A stretch of 64,000 nt of DNA from contig CM034099.1 in the NCBI GenBank assembly GCA_019914945.1, positions 21,602,704-21,666,703 of the forward strand, given 5' to 3'. The position numbers were made by a program, and so were the translations under genes. Below the pieces are notes generated by a model, which was given only the letters and a program-made list of their open reading frames with translations, made no database searches and was not told the DNA's origin. Shown here piece after piece: positions 49,245-61,246 of this stretch. The stretch is from Typha latifolia (taxonomy: Eukaryota > Streptophyta > Magnoliopsida > Poales > Typhaceae). How positions within the stretch are numbered: the stretch's first letter is position 1; every line of letters starts with the position of its first letter.

Positions 49245-52200
49245 ATGGCTCCCACCCGAACCTCCCACTCCCTCGTTCTTGCTTGGTACCACCAGCTCTT
49301 CCTTTCTCCTTACCCATGTATTAAGGTTTTTAGCGTACTAAAGAACGGATCTTTTTGGTTCTTAAAGGGGTTCGGGGGAAGATGGGCAGCTGGGCATGGG
49401 AGATTGGGAGGAGAAGGATTGGGTTTACAGCATAAAGTCCCTTGAACCATACAACGTCACTGCCGTCGTCGCCGGAAGCCGCAACTCCCTCGCCATCTGC
49501 GAAGATGGACGCGTACCGATCCTCGCTAATTGTTGATTTCTAATAGGCCTTATTGTCTTTTTGTATGATGCTTGATCTGCTTGTGTTGCAAAAATTGTAG
49601 CTTTTTACATGGGGGTGGAACCAGAGGGGAACCCTGGGCCACCCACCGGAGACGAAGACCGAGAGCGTCCCGGGGTTCGTTAAGGCACTCGCCGATGTCA
49701 AGATTGTTCAGGTATCGATGGACGGAGGAAATAGTTCGAAGTGGGTTTTGGTTTTGATGCAATGCATATTGGTGGTTGATGGTCGATTCTTGTTTTGTTT
49801 CTGATCAGGCGGCGATTGGTGGATGGCATTGCCTGGCGGTGGACGATCAGGGTCAGGCTTATGCGTGGGGTAAAAGTCTCAATTTTGATAACTTTTTTGT
49901 TCACCTTTGGTAAATTAATGGCTTGTTCCTTGGTTTCAATATTGCAGCTAGCATGTATGACGATATGTTGTTAACTTTTGGGATGTGGGCAGGTGGTAAT
50001 GAGTATGGGCAGTGCGGAGAGGAACCTGAGAGGAAAGAAGACGGAAGCAAGGCTCTCAGGAGAGACATTTCGATCCCTCAACGATGTGCACCAAAGCTCT
50101 CTGTGCGGCAGGTGATTAGAACACAGACCACTTGCTTAGAATCTTTCACTGTGGATCTTCTTCTAATTTCAATTATTCTTGTTCCTACACAAAATACTTA
50201 TCCACTACCTGAAATGCTTTATTCCTTCAAGTTGTCTGCTTTATCGCTTTTTGTATAATGTTACAATAAGCAGGGCTACTTTGCTACGTAGTTGCATTTA
50301 TGAAAATGGCTTACTACAGAAGTTCCTTTCAAACTGAGGTCTTCTTTATTCTTTTTCCTGAGCTACCTGTTACCCTGTCAAAATATTCACTGGCCCAAAT
50401 CCTGCAAATAATTTCATTCTCACAGGTCGTAAGTTTTAATAACTCTGCTTTGTTATATGTTTCTGACAAGGTGTTCTGGTGGTTGTATCTTTAAATTAGT
50501 GCTTCCCCTGTCATTCTTAAATAACTTCATTCATGTTAATAAATCCATAACGTTAGGGATTCTACAGCTTCTTCCATCTTCTTCCCAATATGTCAATTAG
50601 CTAGCTTCAGGCACCAACTTGTTTCTTATAATTCAGGTAGCTGCTGGAGGGACACACTCTCTTGTGCTGACACAAGATGGTAACGTGTGGACTTGGGGCC
50701 AACCATGGCCTCCTGGTGATATGTATAAATCCCTTCCTTCCTTAAGTTGAATATACGCTTTTCTTGTTTTTGAAAAAGGACTTTGGTTTATATCAAGCCA
50801 CTGATTCCTAGGTTGTATACCTTGTTTTCTTCTTCTGAATCCCTGCTTATCAGTAAGGTTGTTTTTCAGAACACAGATATCTACACCTGTACGAGTACAA
50901 GGCCTTGAAAGGGTGAGGCTGATTGCAGTTGGTGCATTTCATAATTTGGCACTCTCAGAGGATGGTATTCTATGGGCATGGGGTAACAATGAGTATGGGC
51001 AGTTAGGGACTGGTGACACTCAACCAAGATCACAACCTGTTCCTGTTGAGGGTTTATCAGGTCTCACATTGGTGAGTTCTACTAATTCATCATATTTTCA
51101 ATTTTCATTTACATTGTTGCATGATTTGAATAACATCAAAGCAGATTAGGTTTTATCATTTCCATAAAACATAAATATCACTATAAAAATGCGTTCTTCT
51201 ATATATCATTTATTACTATCAAATGGCATCTTTGTCAAGATTCTTGATGAACACTAGTTCAACTGTACAGCAAAACATGAGACTATTATTGAGGTCAGAA
51301 TGTATGCTAATTTCTCTCAAGAATTATAATGTTAGTACTTAGTACTATTTAGTGAACTATCATCATTCTTAATACAATTATCATCATGATTATCATCGTT
51401 ATCATAAAAGGTATTGGAGGGAGATTTCCTTTTGTGATTGTATCTCGAAGTTTAGTTGATCTATTGTCAGTTTAAGTTGTTTTCTACAACCTAAATTTGA
51501 TTGCTTATAGTAAAGAGAGTGTTTAAATGCATGAATATTTTACACTTCAAGGATAGAAGAGCACAAAACATATGCAGCCTTTTCCGTGTATCCAAACAGG
51601 CCATTTTCATCATCCGCATTCCCACCAACTGGACACTTAGGCGCAAGCCTTAACTATTATTCCTCTGAAGTCTGAACTTGATCACATCTCAGTCAGTGAG
51701 TAAGGCATAGATCATGCTGAAGAACCAACACAACGGATTCAAGACCCAATACAGCAGCGGAAATGTTTCATTATAAGTTCAGGCTTGAGAGAGTTGGATA
51801 TATGTGATAACTCTGAAAACTGAATGAGAGAAAATATTGGGAGTTGATCTCAGATTGTTGCTTGTGAGAGGGACTCAAAACGTATAGAAAAGTCAAAAGA
51901 TAGTAAGAGAATGAAACAGCTACTGTTTATCTTTTTAATCTAAGATGAGGATGATTTGTGCTTGTGACTTTTGAGAAGAGGTAAGAAAAGTAGGTTTGAA
52001 TGGCTCCATTACACATGCAAATGCAACATTGAATGTCATATTAAGTCTGCTGAAACCATTGCAGTAGGATAGATGCATGCTAATAGTATTTAGAAGTTAT
52101 ATATAGATATCAACCCAATAGAAGACAATCCTTAGAGGCAGTAGCTTCTACTCTTCTGTAGTAAGGTTATTTTGCCATTATCATTTGCATGCTTTCCCAT

Positions 52201-54621
52201 TCAATTAATATGATATTATATTTTCTATTTTCAATTTAATTATATAGATTCATCTATTCCACATTGAACTTTCAATATGAGGTTGTAACATTTTCTTTTA
52301 CAATTTTCAGGTTGACATTGCTGCTGGAGGTTGGCACTCAACTGCATTGACAGATGAGGGAGAGGTATGCCATCCTTCCATTCAAGAGCTCCAAGTGAAG
52401 TATGAACCAACCTATTTGTTTCAGCTTTTTGATATATCCCACCGATATTATATGATGTCAACATGGAAATTCCACACCATTCAGGAAAAACATAACTGCA
52501 TGTATGGTTCTTTATTTGTAATAAAAAAGACCAGTAAAAATGTTGAATTAGAAAATGAGTCAAAACAGTTTAATGACTCACACCGATTAGTTGTTTTATA
52601 AACCTTCTTAGTATGAACTTAATGATCCACAGACCACAGGGCCACAAGAATTATTACTAAATTTTTATCCCTATAATGCACGCCATTTGCAGCTCTTGTT
52701 TACCTGTTCTTGTGCACTCAAAGGACAAACAGGACCATAATTCTAGGAATAGTAATTGATTAGGTGGTTTTAATGTCTACTGGAAGCTGTTTACGCCAAA
52801 CCTGAATGCAAACCACGCATTAGCTGGTGAGGCTGTGAGGTGCCCCTGTCGATCACCAACTTACTTCTGTGGTCTATGTTGGGGGACCAACAACCTCCAT
52901 TGCAAACCACCCTGGTGAGGCTGCGAGGTATCCCTGTCAATCACCAATTGGGGGGCCGACCTCTATTATCAAGACTACTTGCTAGAGAGCGACATTCTCT
53001 TAAGAGGACTCAACTCACTAAGGAATCAGCTCATGTTGGTTCCAACTTCCAACGGGTTTGAGTTGAAGTTACCACTTTAAAATTGAATGAGATTTCATTT
53101 GGCACTGTATACGTCTATGATTACTTTTACTCTTGAATAAATCTGCATGTTAGCAATATAACAAAACTGAGATTGCCGATTGTGCTTTTTCTATATCTCT
53201 AGGTATATGCTTGGGGAAGAGGAGAGCATGGGAGGCTTGGATTTGGAGATGATAAGAGTAGTAAAATGGTTCCCCAGAAGGTTCAACTTCTAGCAGGCCA
53301 AGACGTTATTCAGGTAATTCCCTTACCCACTACAGCAAATACAATTTTACAGCAGTGAGAGTCTCTTTCTATGAAAATACTGATTTTCTTGCTACAATTT
53401 AGTTTGCTATATCTTCATGTTCTAGATGGTTAGGTTTGGTTATATTATAGAAACCATTCATGTCTCCAATCTCAAATTATTTTGAGCACTTGGACTCAAT
53501 TATTTCACGTCTGCAGGTATCCTGTGGAGGCACTCATTCGGTTGCATTGACACACGATGGACGAATGTTTTCTGTAAGTATTCAGTTATTCTATCTAGTT
53601 GCTCAACTGAACTGGTGTTATGACCCAAAATCACATCTTTCATCTACGAATGAGCTAAATTGACGAGTTCATGAACTTATCCCTTTTTCTGAGTCTGAGC
53701 TATCAATCACCTATTGTTTGGACCCTGTTCACTTTTGAAGTAAATCTGTGGATTGGAAAGAACATATTATTTTAACTTTTTAAGTCAGTTTTTCGTCAGG
53801 ATGTAAAAATTTGACTGGCTTATTTATAATTCAATCAGAAGACTTGCAGAATCTATTTAAAACTGGAGTTTTACAGAAGTATTAAGAGAAAATTGATGAA
53901 GTATAGTTCATGTAGAGATAATCAGGTACATTCTTTTTGAATCAGGAAGTAGAGCTGATTAAATTCCTTTTCTGAGGGAAGAATGACATTCTACGACAAT
54001 GCAGACCATACCATTTGTAAATTTTTCTCTCCAGACAGTTATATCCAATTTCTTTCCCATAAGTCCAAATGCCCATCCAATAGATGTCTAATGTTTCTCC
54101 TCCTAGTGAGCCCATAATTGCATTACCTGGAATTAGATATTCAGTCCCTTTTTATTAAAAAATCATGATCAAGTTCCCGAAACAGAGGATTTGTTTTGCT
54201 TCTCTCCTTTCTTTTGGTTCTGTTGTGTAAATTATAGTGGTGAAATTGGGTACTTATTGCTACCTGCACAGACATGATTGTGCTGTTAAATCATCAAGTT
54301 TAGTTAGTGAGAGAGGCCTACTCTTTCATAATTGTCCTGCAGTTGAAGATTGACTTTGAATATTACACCGTCACTATCTTTTACTGTGAGTACACTAATA
54401 TGTGGTTTTGCAAATGTTGACAGTTTGGAAGAGGAGACCATGGTCGCCTTGGGTATGGAAGAAAGGTGACAACCGGCCATCCGATGTCTGTGCCTATAAA
54501 CTTGCCTCCACCAAAAGATGGTAGCAGTTCTGATGGGCAATGGTGTGCAAAGTTTGTCGCATGCGGTGGGCGACACACTTTAGCAATTGCTACATGGATG
54601 GATGAAACTGAACGGTCATAA
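49245..54621 (+). CDS. RCC1-repeat (UVR8-like) beta-propeller protein
   Basis: Eleven exons: 49245-49285, 49368-49512, 49601-49711, 49809-49869, 49993-50111, 50637-50722, 50870-51071, 52311-52364, 53203-53313, 53517-53573 and 54424-54621, giving 394 residues. About seven RCC1 repeats are visible: LAWGSGEDGQLGMGD; LFTWGWNQRGTLGH; AYAWGGNEYGQCGE; VWTWGQPWPP; LWAWGNNEYGQLGTGD; VYAWGRGEHGRLGFGD; FSFGRGDHGRLGYG. They alternate with GGWHCLAV, GGTHSLVL, GAFHNLAL, GGWHSTAL, GGTHSVAL and GGRHTLAI. A seven-bladed propeller is therefore expected. The GWRHT triplets that carry the UV-B-sensing tryptophans of true UVR8 are not present, so a photoreceptor role is unlikely; the molecular function of this RCC1 subfamily is unclear. 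The first exon has only 13 complete codons. Confidence 0.94.
52808..52985. repeat. Tandem duplication of about 90 bases in an RCC1-gene intron
   Basis: Copies at about 52808-52901 and 52902-52985 share GCAAACCAC, CTGGTGAGGCTG-GAGGT, CCCTGTC-ATCACCAA, GTTGGGGG-CC-AC and CTCCATT/CTCTATT. They lie in the intron between exons 8 and 9. Confidence 0.78.
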
Positions 54622-55651
54622 TCAAGTCAGATCAACGTACCAGCTTTTCACTGGCCACTTCCATTATCAGCAGTTCAAGAACTTTGAAAATTTAAAGCCT
54701 GAAGACATCAACCTTGTTTCTTCTGAAAGAAAACCTATAGAGATGAATAAGGATGAGGAGAAGGTCTAGTCTAGTAATAATCTAGCCCAATTAGGGTTAA
54801 TATATTGTCTCAAACAATGAATGTGTAATCTTTTGTATGAATTGGGTGACCAAAACAAGCATCTGAATGTACTTATAGATGAACTTTGAGAGTAACTATT
54901 GGTGGCAAAATTTCTTTTATCTGTCCCTGGGTAAAAAAATAGTGGTTTTTATAGTAAGATGATCTTTAAAATGTGAAAAATCCAATTCTTGGTAAGTTTA
55001 GGGAGATTGATGAGTACATGAATGAAATGGTAATTGTTACACACATTTTGGGTTATGTTGCATTCATAAGTATGCAGTAGGACAACTATTTTAGCATGTT
55101 TAAATAGAACTAATCCAACTTGTAAATTGATTTGATTAGGTTTCATTCTACCTCAAATATGGGCGGATTAAACTCGAGTCAACACCACCCAACTTTGAAA
55201 AGTATTTAGGAGGTCATAAGTTCAAGTTTTCTTTTAAATAAATTTATTGTTTATAAATTATTTAGGTGTTGGGGGCTTAGTTTGGCTTGATTAGACTCAG
55301 ATTAATAGTTTAGTAGTGTATTAGCTTAGATGAACAGCTCGTTGTGCGACAATTAGGAGCAACGACTCAGCGACATAATAATTTAGAGTTCAGATTTTAT
55401 GACTATATTTTTTGGCTAAAAATTTAGTAGGATCTAATTATAACGGAGGATTAATATTTTATGTTTGGCACATATCTAGCCTTTGGCTTTGAATGTAAAA
55501 AAATCTGAGTCAACGGTTTGACCAAGCTTATCAGCGAATCGACGAACAAGGCTGCGAGCAACCAAATCCTCACAAGATAGGCGCCCGCGCCTAACCAATC
55601 ATTTCTGACCTCCTTGCCACGTGTCCACTGGCCTTCAAGGAATCAAGGGAG

Positions 55652-55702
<51 letters not shown>

Positions 55703-55794
55703 AGCGAGTAAAAGCTAACAGCAAAAGAAAAAAGGGAGACGAGATTTCCAAATAAACAATCGCCGCCACTCAAGTAGTATAAGAGACGAGCAAG
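54622..55794. other. RCC1 3' flank and CURT1A promoter
   Basis: 54622-54860 is probably RCC1-gene 3' UTR. The middle is AT-rich with no exon. A GA run at 55656-55700 lies about 95 bases before the CURT1A ATG, in the likely core promoter or 5' UTR. Confidence 0.5.
55656..55700. repeat. (GA)n run near the CURT1A transcription start
   Basis: About 21 GA units. GA/CT runs near transcription starts of plant genes can bind GAGA-binding (BBR/BPC) proteins; here only position and sequence support that. Confidence 0.85.
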
Positions 55795-57657
55795 ATGGCA
55801 GCGCCGGCGTACACGGCTACATCGACCGCGGTTCTCGGAGGAGTTCGCCTTCGCACGTGCGGCTCCGCCGTACCCCGTTCCGTTCTCCTCCCGCCTTTAC
55901 CGCGGCGCTCCTTCCCCGCGGTCTCTGGCCTCCGTGGTAATCCGCTAACTTGGATGCTTTGATGGAGAAAAATGTTTAAAACTTTAGATGATTTGAAGTA
56001 GAATTGTTGGATTTTAGATCTTCTTTTTCCTGCGTCACTGGGTGTGAATGTGGTGTTCTTTGATACCCTAAGCACAAGATTTGATTCATAAATTTAGTTC
56101 CTTTAAGCTAAACTCACGATGCTCGATTGAGTCCTCGACTAGCACAATTTATAGATTGGACTTGTGTGCGCTCAATTGTTAGAATATTTTATCTGAGTAG
56201 TACAGTTGCTCTCCCACCAGTTGCAATGACCTTATGTGATGTTTCTGTTAGAACTCCCTAATCACCTAAGTGAATACTTTGGCCTTCAAATCATTGGTGT
56301 ATGTTGAGTTTTTTGTGAGAATCTATGTATATATGTCTGTGGCTGCAGTCTCTTTCTTGGTGGCCAGAATCTTTTCCTAGTCCAACATCCACTAAATTCA
56401 CACCTCTGGTGTTCCTAGATTTTGAGTTATGCTTGCTCCTATTTTTAAGTGTTGGTGATCACTCTATCTTGTAGAATCATAAACACTGGAAGGTCTTCAA
56501 GTGGTTTTCTTTAAGAGCCTTCATCTAATATTTTTAACTGTAAGATACTAATTTATGCTCCTCTTGGCAGATGCGCAAAAGTTTTCTTCACTTAGGGTAA
56601 GAGCCACTTCCTCCTCGGAGGAGACTTCTAGCTCTATTCAAAGTGACGAGCTCCTGGCAGATCTGAAGGAGAAGGTAGTTCTCACTTTCCTTGTGCTGGG
56701 AAAGCATTTGCTATTCCATTTGACATGTATACTAGAGGGTATACTTAATATGCTCTTTGCTACAGTGGGATGGCATTGAGAACAAATCCACGGTTCTCTT
56801 ATACGGAGGAGGTGCAATTGTTGCAATTTGGCTGTCTTCAATTGTTGTTGGTGCAATCAACTCTGTCCCCCTGGTATTGTTTGACACGATATTAGTTGCA
56901 TTGTGTCCTTGATATAAGATCTCTATTCTTTATAATGATATTGAATCTTGATGTCATTTGTCTTGAAATTGATTTTTTTTTTTTTGGGTATGCTCTGTAG
57001 CTTCCAAAGTTTATGGAGTTAGTTGGGCTTGGTTACACTGGATGGTTCGTGTATCGCTACGTGCTTTTCAAGGTAAGCCTTTATATTACCAATCACTCTT
57101 AAGAATCTTCTAGTTCCAAATTCATCCTAAGTTGTATCAAAATCTCATCCTCATTTCTTAATCACATCACTCACACATGATCTGAAGGATCTCTAATTTA
57201 CGTGTGCCTTAGTAATTATAGACTTACTTGATTTGGACTGGAGTTTTGAAGCATGCTGTCAAAAGCTTTGCTTTATCTATCTGTATGGATCTACATTGTA
57301 GTTGTTGCTGGATAGTTGGACAACTAAATCAAGATATTGATCTATTGCTTGGTCATCTTAAAAGCTAGATTTAAACTTAGTTTGTCTTATATCCATACAA
57401 TCTGAAAGAGAATGACAGCACCCATATACACAGTAGTTTTGAGCAAATTTATCTCATGTTCCATTATCTCTGTACAAATTCTGCAAATTTATCTATAGTT
57501 ATAGTATCTTGTGAATGCTTTTCTCTTCTCTTACTGAATCTCTTTTGTTCTTTATTATTATTTTTTCTGACAAGATATCCTTGTACAGGAAAGTAGAAAA
57601 GAATTAGCCAGTGATATTGAATCTATAAAGAAAAAGATCGCTGGAACAGGTGAATGA
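55795..57657 (+). CDS. CURT1A: CURVATURE THYLAKOID 1A-like protein
   Basis: Five exons: 55795-55936, 56571-56674, 56766-56873, 57001-57072 and 57589-57657, giving 164 residues. A basic, Ser/Thr-containing N-terminus of about 60 residues fits a chloroplast transit peptide. The mature part reads DELLADLKEKWDGIENKST, VLLYGGGAIVAIWLSSIVVG, AINSVPLLPKFMELVGLGYTGWFVYRYVLFK, then ESRKELASDIESIKKKIAGTGE. That is the CURT1 plan: N-terminal amphipathic helix, two membrane spans joined by a short turn, and a C-terminal coiled helix. GAINSVPLLPK and ESRKELA favour the CURT1A branch. CURT1 proteins oligomerise at grana margins and bend the thylakoid membrane. All introns are GT-AG. Confidence 0.95.
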
Positions 57658-58206
57658 TTGCATCTCGTTGGTTGGCAATCACTGGAATTCCTCTTAAATA
57701 TCAGTATAAGAAGAGCTCTGTTAATGTACTTATTGCTGCTGTATCCTATTCCTTCATCAAGCAGTTTTCTCCTCACTCCTTGTAATGACATTGACCACTT
57801 GCGATCAGCATCTCTTTTTTCCTTTCTAATATTTGTGATTGCATGTAATCTGGTTGCTTTTCCCTCTTTTATGGTCAATTGAACACCTATAAATGTTCAA
57901 ATTCCATCTCTTTTCATCAAGCAGTTCTCACTCACTCCTTGTAATAATAGTATTTTACAATTAGCTGTAAGCATTAACTTCCCCCCTCTTTTTAGCATCT
58001 TTGATAGACATGAGTTAAGAATTAGTTTCTTTTTCGAAAAAGTACATGCAAGCCTTCATGGAGAAAAGATCATAGAGAGAGCAAGCTGCCTCTATGCTGA
58101 TGAAGGAGATGAAGTGATTCTCCGTGCGTTTGCTGGTTTCAAAAATTAAAGATTGCGAAACTGCTAATAACTTAATCCGCTCACCTCAAAAGTTTAAATT
58201 ACTGAT

Positions 58207-58242
<36 letters not shown>

Positions 58243-58475
58243 ATGAGAAAATTGGATTTAAAACTATCCAATTGCCCAGACTTCTCTCATCCACTATCTT
58301 TCCAACCGAAAGATACAAATAACATCCACTACCACTACCCTATTAGATATATGCTATTACCAAATTAACTAATTGCCTATAATAATTTTAGTATTTTCTT
58401 ATGCTTTCCATAACATGTATTTATGTAGATCTCAGCAATTTGGATTGCCGAAATCTACGCTCTTCGGACAAAATC
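57658..58475. other. Convergent 3' flanks of CURT1A and the patatin gene
   Basis: Non-coding. Two segments near 57760 and 57915 share CATCAAGCAGTT and CTCACTCCTTGTAAT, a small duplication in the CURT1A 3' region. A GA run lies at 58211-58239. The segment 58421-58475 holds the out-of-frame continuation of the patatin homology. Confidence 0.55.
58211..58239. repeat. (GA)n microsatellite
   Basis: About 14 GA units between two convergent genes. Confidence 0.88.
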
Positions 58476-60093
58476 TTAGCAAAAACGAGTAAAAGCTTCT
58501 TCGTTGCTACCCCCTCCCTCCACATGCTGGAACAAGCCGGTCTCCATGTTTGCACTGCACACTGGCCTCTTCAGAAGCTTCTCTCCAATCCTCACAAGGC
58601 TTCGCAAATTCTCCTGTGTTGAGATGTCCACTGAAGACGTATTCCCCTCCAAGGTGACATCCTATTTCACATATATACCAATGCCAAAACTCACGTTGTT
58701 AATCCAATACAAACACCTAATTAAGTAGAAACTTATTCTGTTATAAAAAATGTGTTTATATATGATGCAGCTACATTACTTGGATTCTGAGATAATTCAT
58801 CTGACTGCGTAGTACTTGGAAGAGGACTGAAGAGTGTATGTCGACCATGTCGGAGCTTGCCTGAGAAAAGGAGTCGATAAGCGGCGTGTTCCCGTCCTTG
58901 ATCAGCCACCCGAGAACTCCCCATTTTGCGGCCATGCCGGCGTCGAACTTTCCTTTCTTGTCAGCTGAACCTGTCCCGAGAGAGATGACTACAAACTTCC
59001 CGTAATCCGTCGGCTTCATCGGGAAGAAATCGTGGTTTTGTGTGAATATTTCCTTCGTTATATGCGTCATAGCTGCTAATGTCTGCACGTACGACCAATG
59101 CAAGAAATAACGTACGTATAATGCTATTGCATGGAACTATCATACCGAGGTATAGCTAAATTTGATACTAATTCTTACTGGATTATTTGCGGCGACACCG
59201 CCGTCGATTAGGTGATAACACCTTGTGCTTCCTTCGCCATCCTTGGTCTCAAATCTATGGGCAGGAAGATAAGTTGGTGCAGCTGAAGTGCTGATGCACA
59301 CGTCGGAGAGAAGTGGGTCTTTCAAAGCATCACTCTTTGCCTTCAAGACACATATAACAAAGAGGTAATTAAGTACATATGTATACATATTAACATTGAT
59401 TTATGAAATTAAACTTAGACATAAATATATACCTCATAGGTGTTAAATATGGTGGGGTGCAAGAGATTGATGTCAAATGTTGGTATGACCACCTGAGTCA
59501 ACGTCTGGGTCAGCCTTGTCTCCCCGAGAAGCTCTCGCACTAGCGAGTGGAGGTACTTCCCATTATATTTAGGTCCATTGAAGATTTTAAACAACCTTTT
59601 GATTTTGGCAAAAGGACCCCTGTAAACTATTCCATCCCCCATCACACAAACGATCAACTAAAGACTTGCTATTTAATTGAACGGAAAGGGATTATTACCT
59701 ATCCTGAGGAAAGATCTTGGGTGTGTGCTCTATGTAAAAGTTGACTATATCCTTAGCAGCAAACAATGGACGACCGTCCTTATCCGGTGTAGTGAGCATA
59801 GCGGTGACTAATCCTCCTGTGCTTGTTCCTGCGATAACATCGAAGTAATCCGCAATTCTCGCATCTCCTCCGTCTAGTTCCTAAGATACAGTAGAGTAAT
59901 CGTACATCATAATATGTATATATATAACTAGCCTAATCTAAGAAGTTAATTAATATACCTGTAGCTTAGACTCGAGGAAAGCAAGGATAGTTCCTGGAAT
60001 AATACCTCTCACACCACCACCATCAATACCGAGGAGTGTAACGATGTTTCCCAACACTGGTGGTGGACAACCAACGACGCAACTGCATGCCAT
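58476..60093 (-). CDS. Patatin-like phospholipase (lipid acyl hydrolase), frameshifted at the 3' end
   Basis: Six exons: 60093-59959, 59880-59699, 59619-59433, 59340-59179, 59082-58780 and 58661-58476, giving 384 residues. The oxyanion loop IDGGGVRG is in exon 1. The nucleophile elbow GTSTGG has Ser at about residue 65, and the partner Asp is in [11 protein letters not shown] at about residue 214. Together they form the Ser-Asp dyad of plant patatin-like proteins, which remove acyl chains from membrane glycerolipids and often respond to stress or wounding. Homology in the last exon runs through [20 protein letters not shown] and SNEEAFTRF, but a run of five T (minus strand, 58481-58485) has one T too many. 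The frame ends FC-stop at 58476, while [16 protein letters not shown] continues in the next frame to 58421. About 20 C-terminal residues are lost, or this is a homopolymer read error. TATATAAA at 60166-60173 fits the promoter. Confidence 0.93.
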
Positions 60094-60444
60094 TGGAATT
60101 TCTGCAGGTTAGAATAGCTTAAACTAGTCAGGCTTTGGATGAGCGATTGGGTTATCCAGCCCTTGTTTATATAGACTAATGCCAGATCTGAATATGGAAA
60201 TATCCACGTTAAGTTTTCCTTAATTTTTCGTGTTGTTAGTTATCCGTAGTTATGGAAAGCATAGCTTTCCATAATTTAGTAGTCTTATCGGATCGGAAAT
60301 TGAACTCGGGCTAGTAGTAGTATTATCGGATCCGGGGTTTTAATTAAGTACCATCCAAAACCCGTTTCCGCTTCAACTAACCAAACCCGATTTCACGAAT
60401 CTTCTGTTCTTCTTTGCCACTTCTCTTCTCCTCTTCTCTTCGCC
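60094..60444. promoter_or_regulatory. 351-base divergent promoter region of patatin and acylphosphatase genes
   Basis: The two start codons face away from each other across 351 bases. A TATA box for the patatin gene (TATATAAA, minus strand) is at 60166-60173, 73 bases upstream of its ATG. No TATA is evident for acylphosphatase, whose side ends in a CT-rich leader (60405-60444). Confidence 0.6.
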
Positions 60445-60840
60445 ATGAACGCAATCGCTTCCGCGAAGCCACCGATGCCTCCATCAACCAAAACGGTAGG
60501 CTTTTTCTCCTCTTCCCTTTCTCCAATCGTAACTTGGATATTAATTTGGGTACTTTTTCAGGTGCGCGTGGTGATAAAGGGGCGGGTGCAGGGGGTGTTC
60601 TTCCGGGATTGGACGGTCCAGAACGCGCGGGAGCTGGGGATCAACGGCTGGGTGCGTAATCGGAGGGATGGGTCCGTCGAGGCCGTCTTCTCCGGCGAGT
60701 CCGACGCCGTCAACGAGATGGTCGAGAGGAGGTGCCGCCTGGGGCCCCCCGCCGCCGCCGTCACCGCCGTCAACGCTTTCCCTTCCGATGAAGCCGTCGT
60801 CGAACCCCGACAAGGTTTCCAATGCAAACCCACTGTCTGA
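60445..60840 (+). CDS. Acylphosphatase
   Basis: Exons 60445-60495 and 60562-60840 give 109 residues. The acylphosphatase core reads VVIKGRVQGVFFRDWTVQNA, ARELGINGWVRNRRDGSVEA and VFSGESDAVNEMVERRCRLG. The catalytic Arg is in VFFRDW and the catalytic Asn in NGWVRN. The enzyme hydrolyses carboxyl-phosphate bonds such as 1,3-bisphosphoglycerate or acetyl phosphate; its plant role is poorly known. The N-terminus has a short extension (MNAIASAKPPMPPSTKT) beyond the roughly 95-residue core. The 66-base intron (GTAGGC...TTTTCAG) is a multiple of three and has no stop, so the unspliced frame is also open (131 residues) and would insert 22 mainly hydrophobic residues. The spliced form joins the core directly to the extension and is preferred. 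Exon 2 is strongly GC-rich. Confidence 0.93.
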   Translation: MNAIASAKPPMPPSTKTVGFFSSSLSPIVTWILIWVLFQVRVVIKGRVQGVFFRDWTVQNARELGINGWVRNRRDGSVEAVFSGESDAVNEMVERRCRLGPPAAAVTAVNAFPSDEAVVEPRQGFQCKPTV

Positions 60841-61246
60841 TTTTTATTAAGTACTAGGAGTTTTTGTTGATATGGAATGTATAGTTCAATGTGGATGATG
60901 CCTATAGATCGAACTTCCTGTAGTTGTTTTGATGAAAAAAAATTGTTGTAGTAATTTTACGAGCTGTAAGCGTTACAAGATTCCTATCCATGATCTCGTT
61001 GTATGTTTTATTACCTCCTTTGATTTAAGTAGTAGTATTGGTGTTTATGATGTTGCATATAACTTTTGTTTTCATTGGGCGGTCGACCAGCTTAAATGTG
61101 AGATTCTTAGACTATAATCTATTTTGGTAGTTGGAATCTATTTTGTTTAGTAGAATGTGTGCTACTATTGTCAGTTTGTTCAAGAACTTGTGCCCTCAAG
61201 TATTTAAAGACGTCACTATTTGACGGGTTAGATTCGGGTAACAGTG

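Noticed and set aside
58481..58485. Treating the patatin locus as a pseudogene
   Set aside because: Only the last 20 or so residues are affected and the catalytic dyad, splice sites and promoter look intact, so it is listed as a coding gene with a frameshift.
60445..60840. Single-exon 131-residue acylphosphatase
   Set aside because: As the main product it would insert a hydrophobic segment just before the conserved core; GT...TTTTCAG splicing gives the normal protein. Kept only as a possible retained-intron form.
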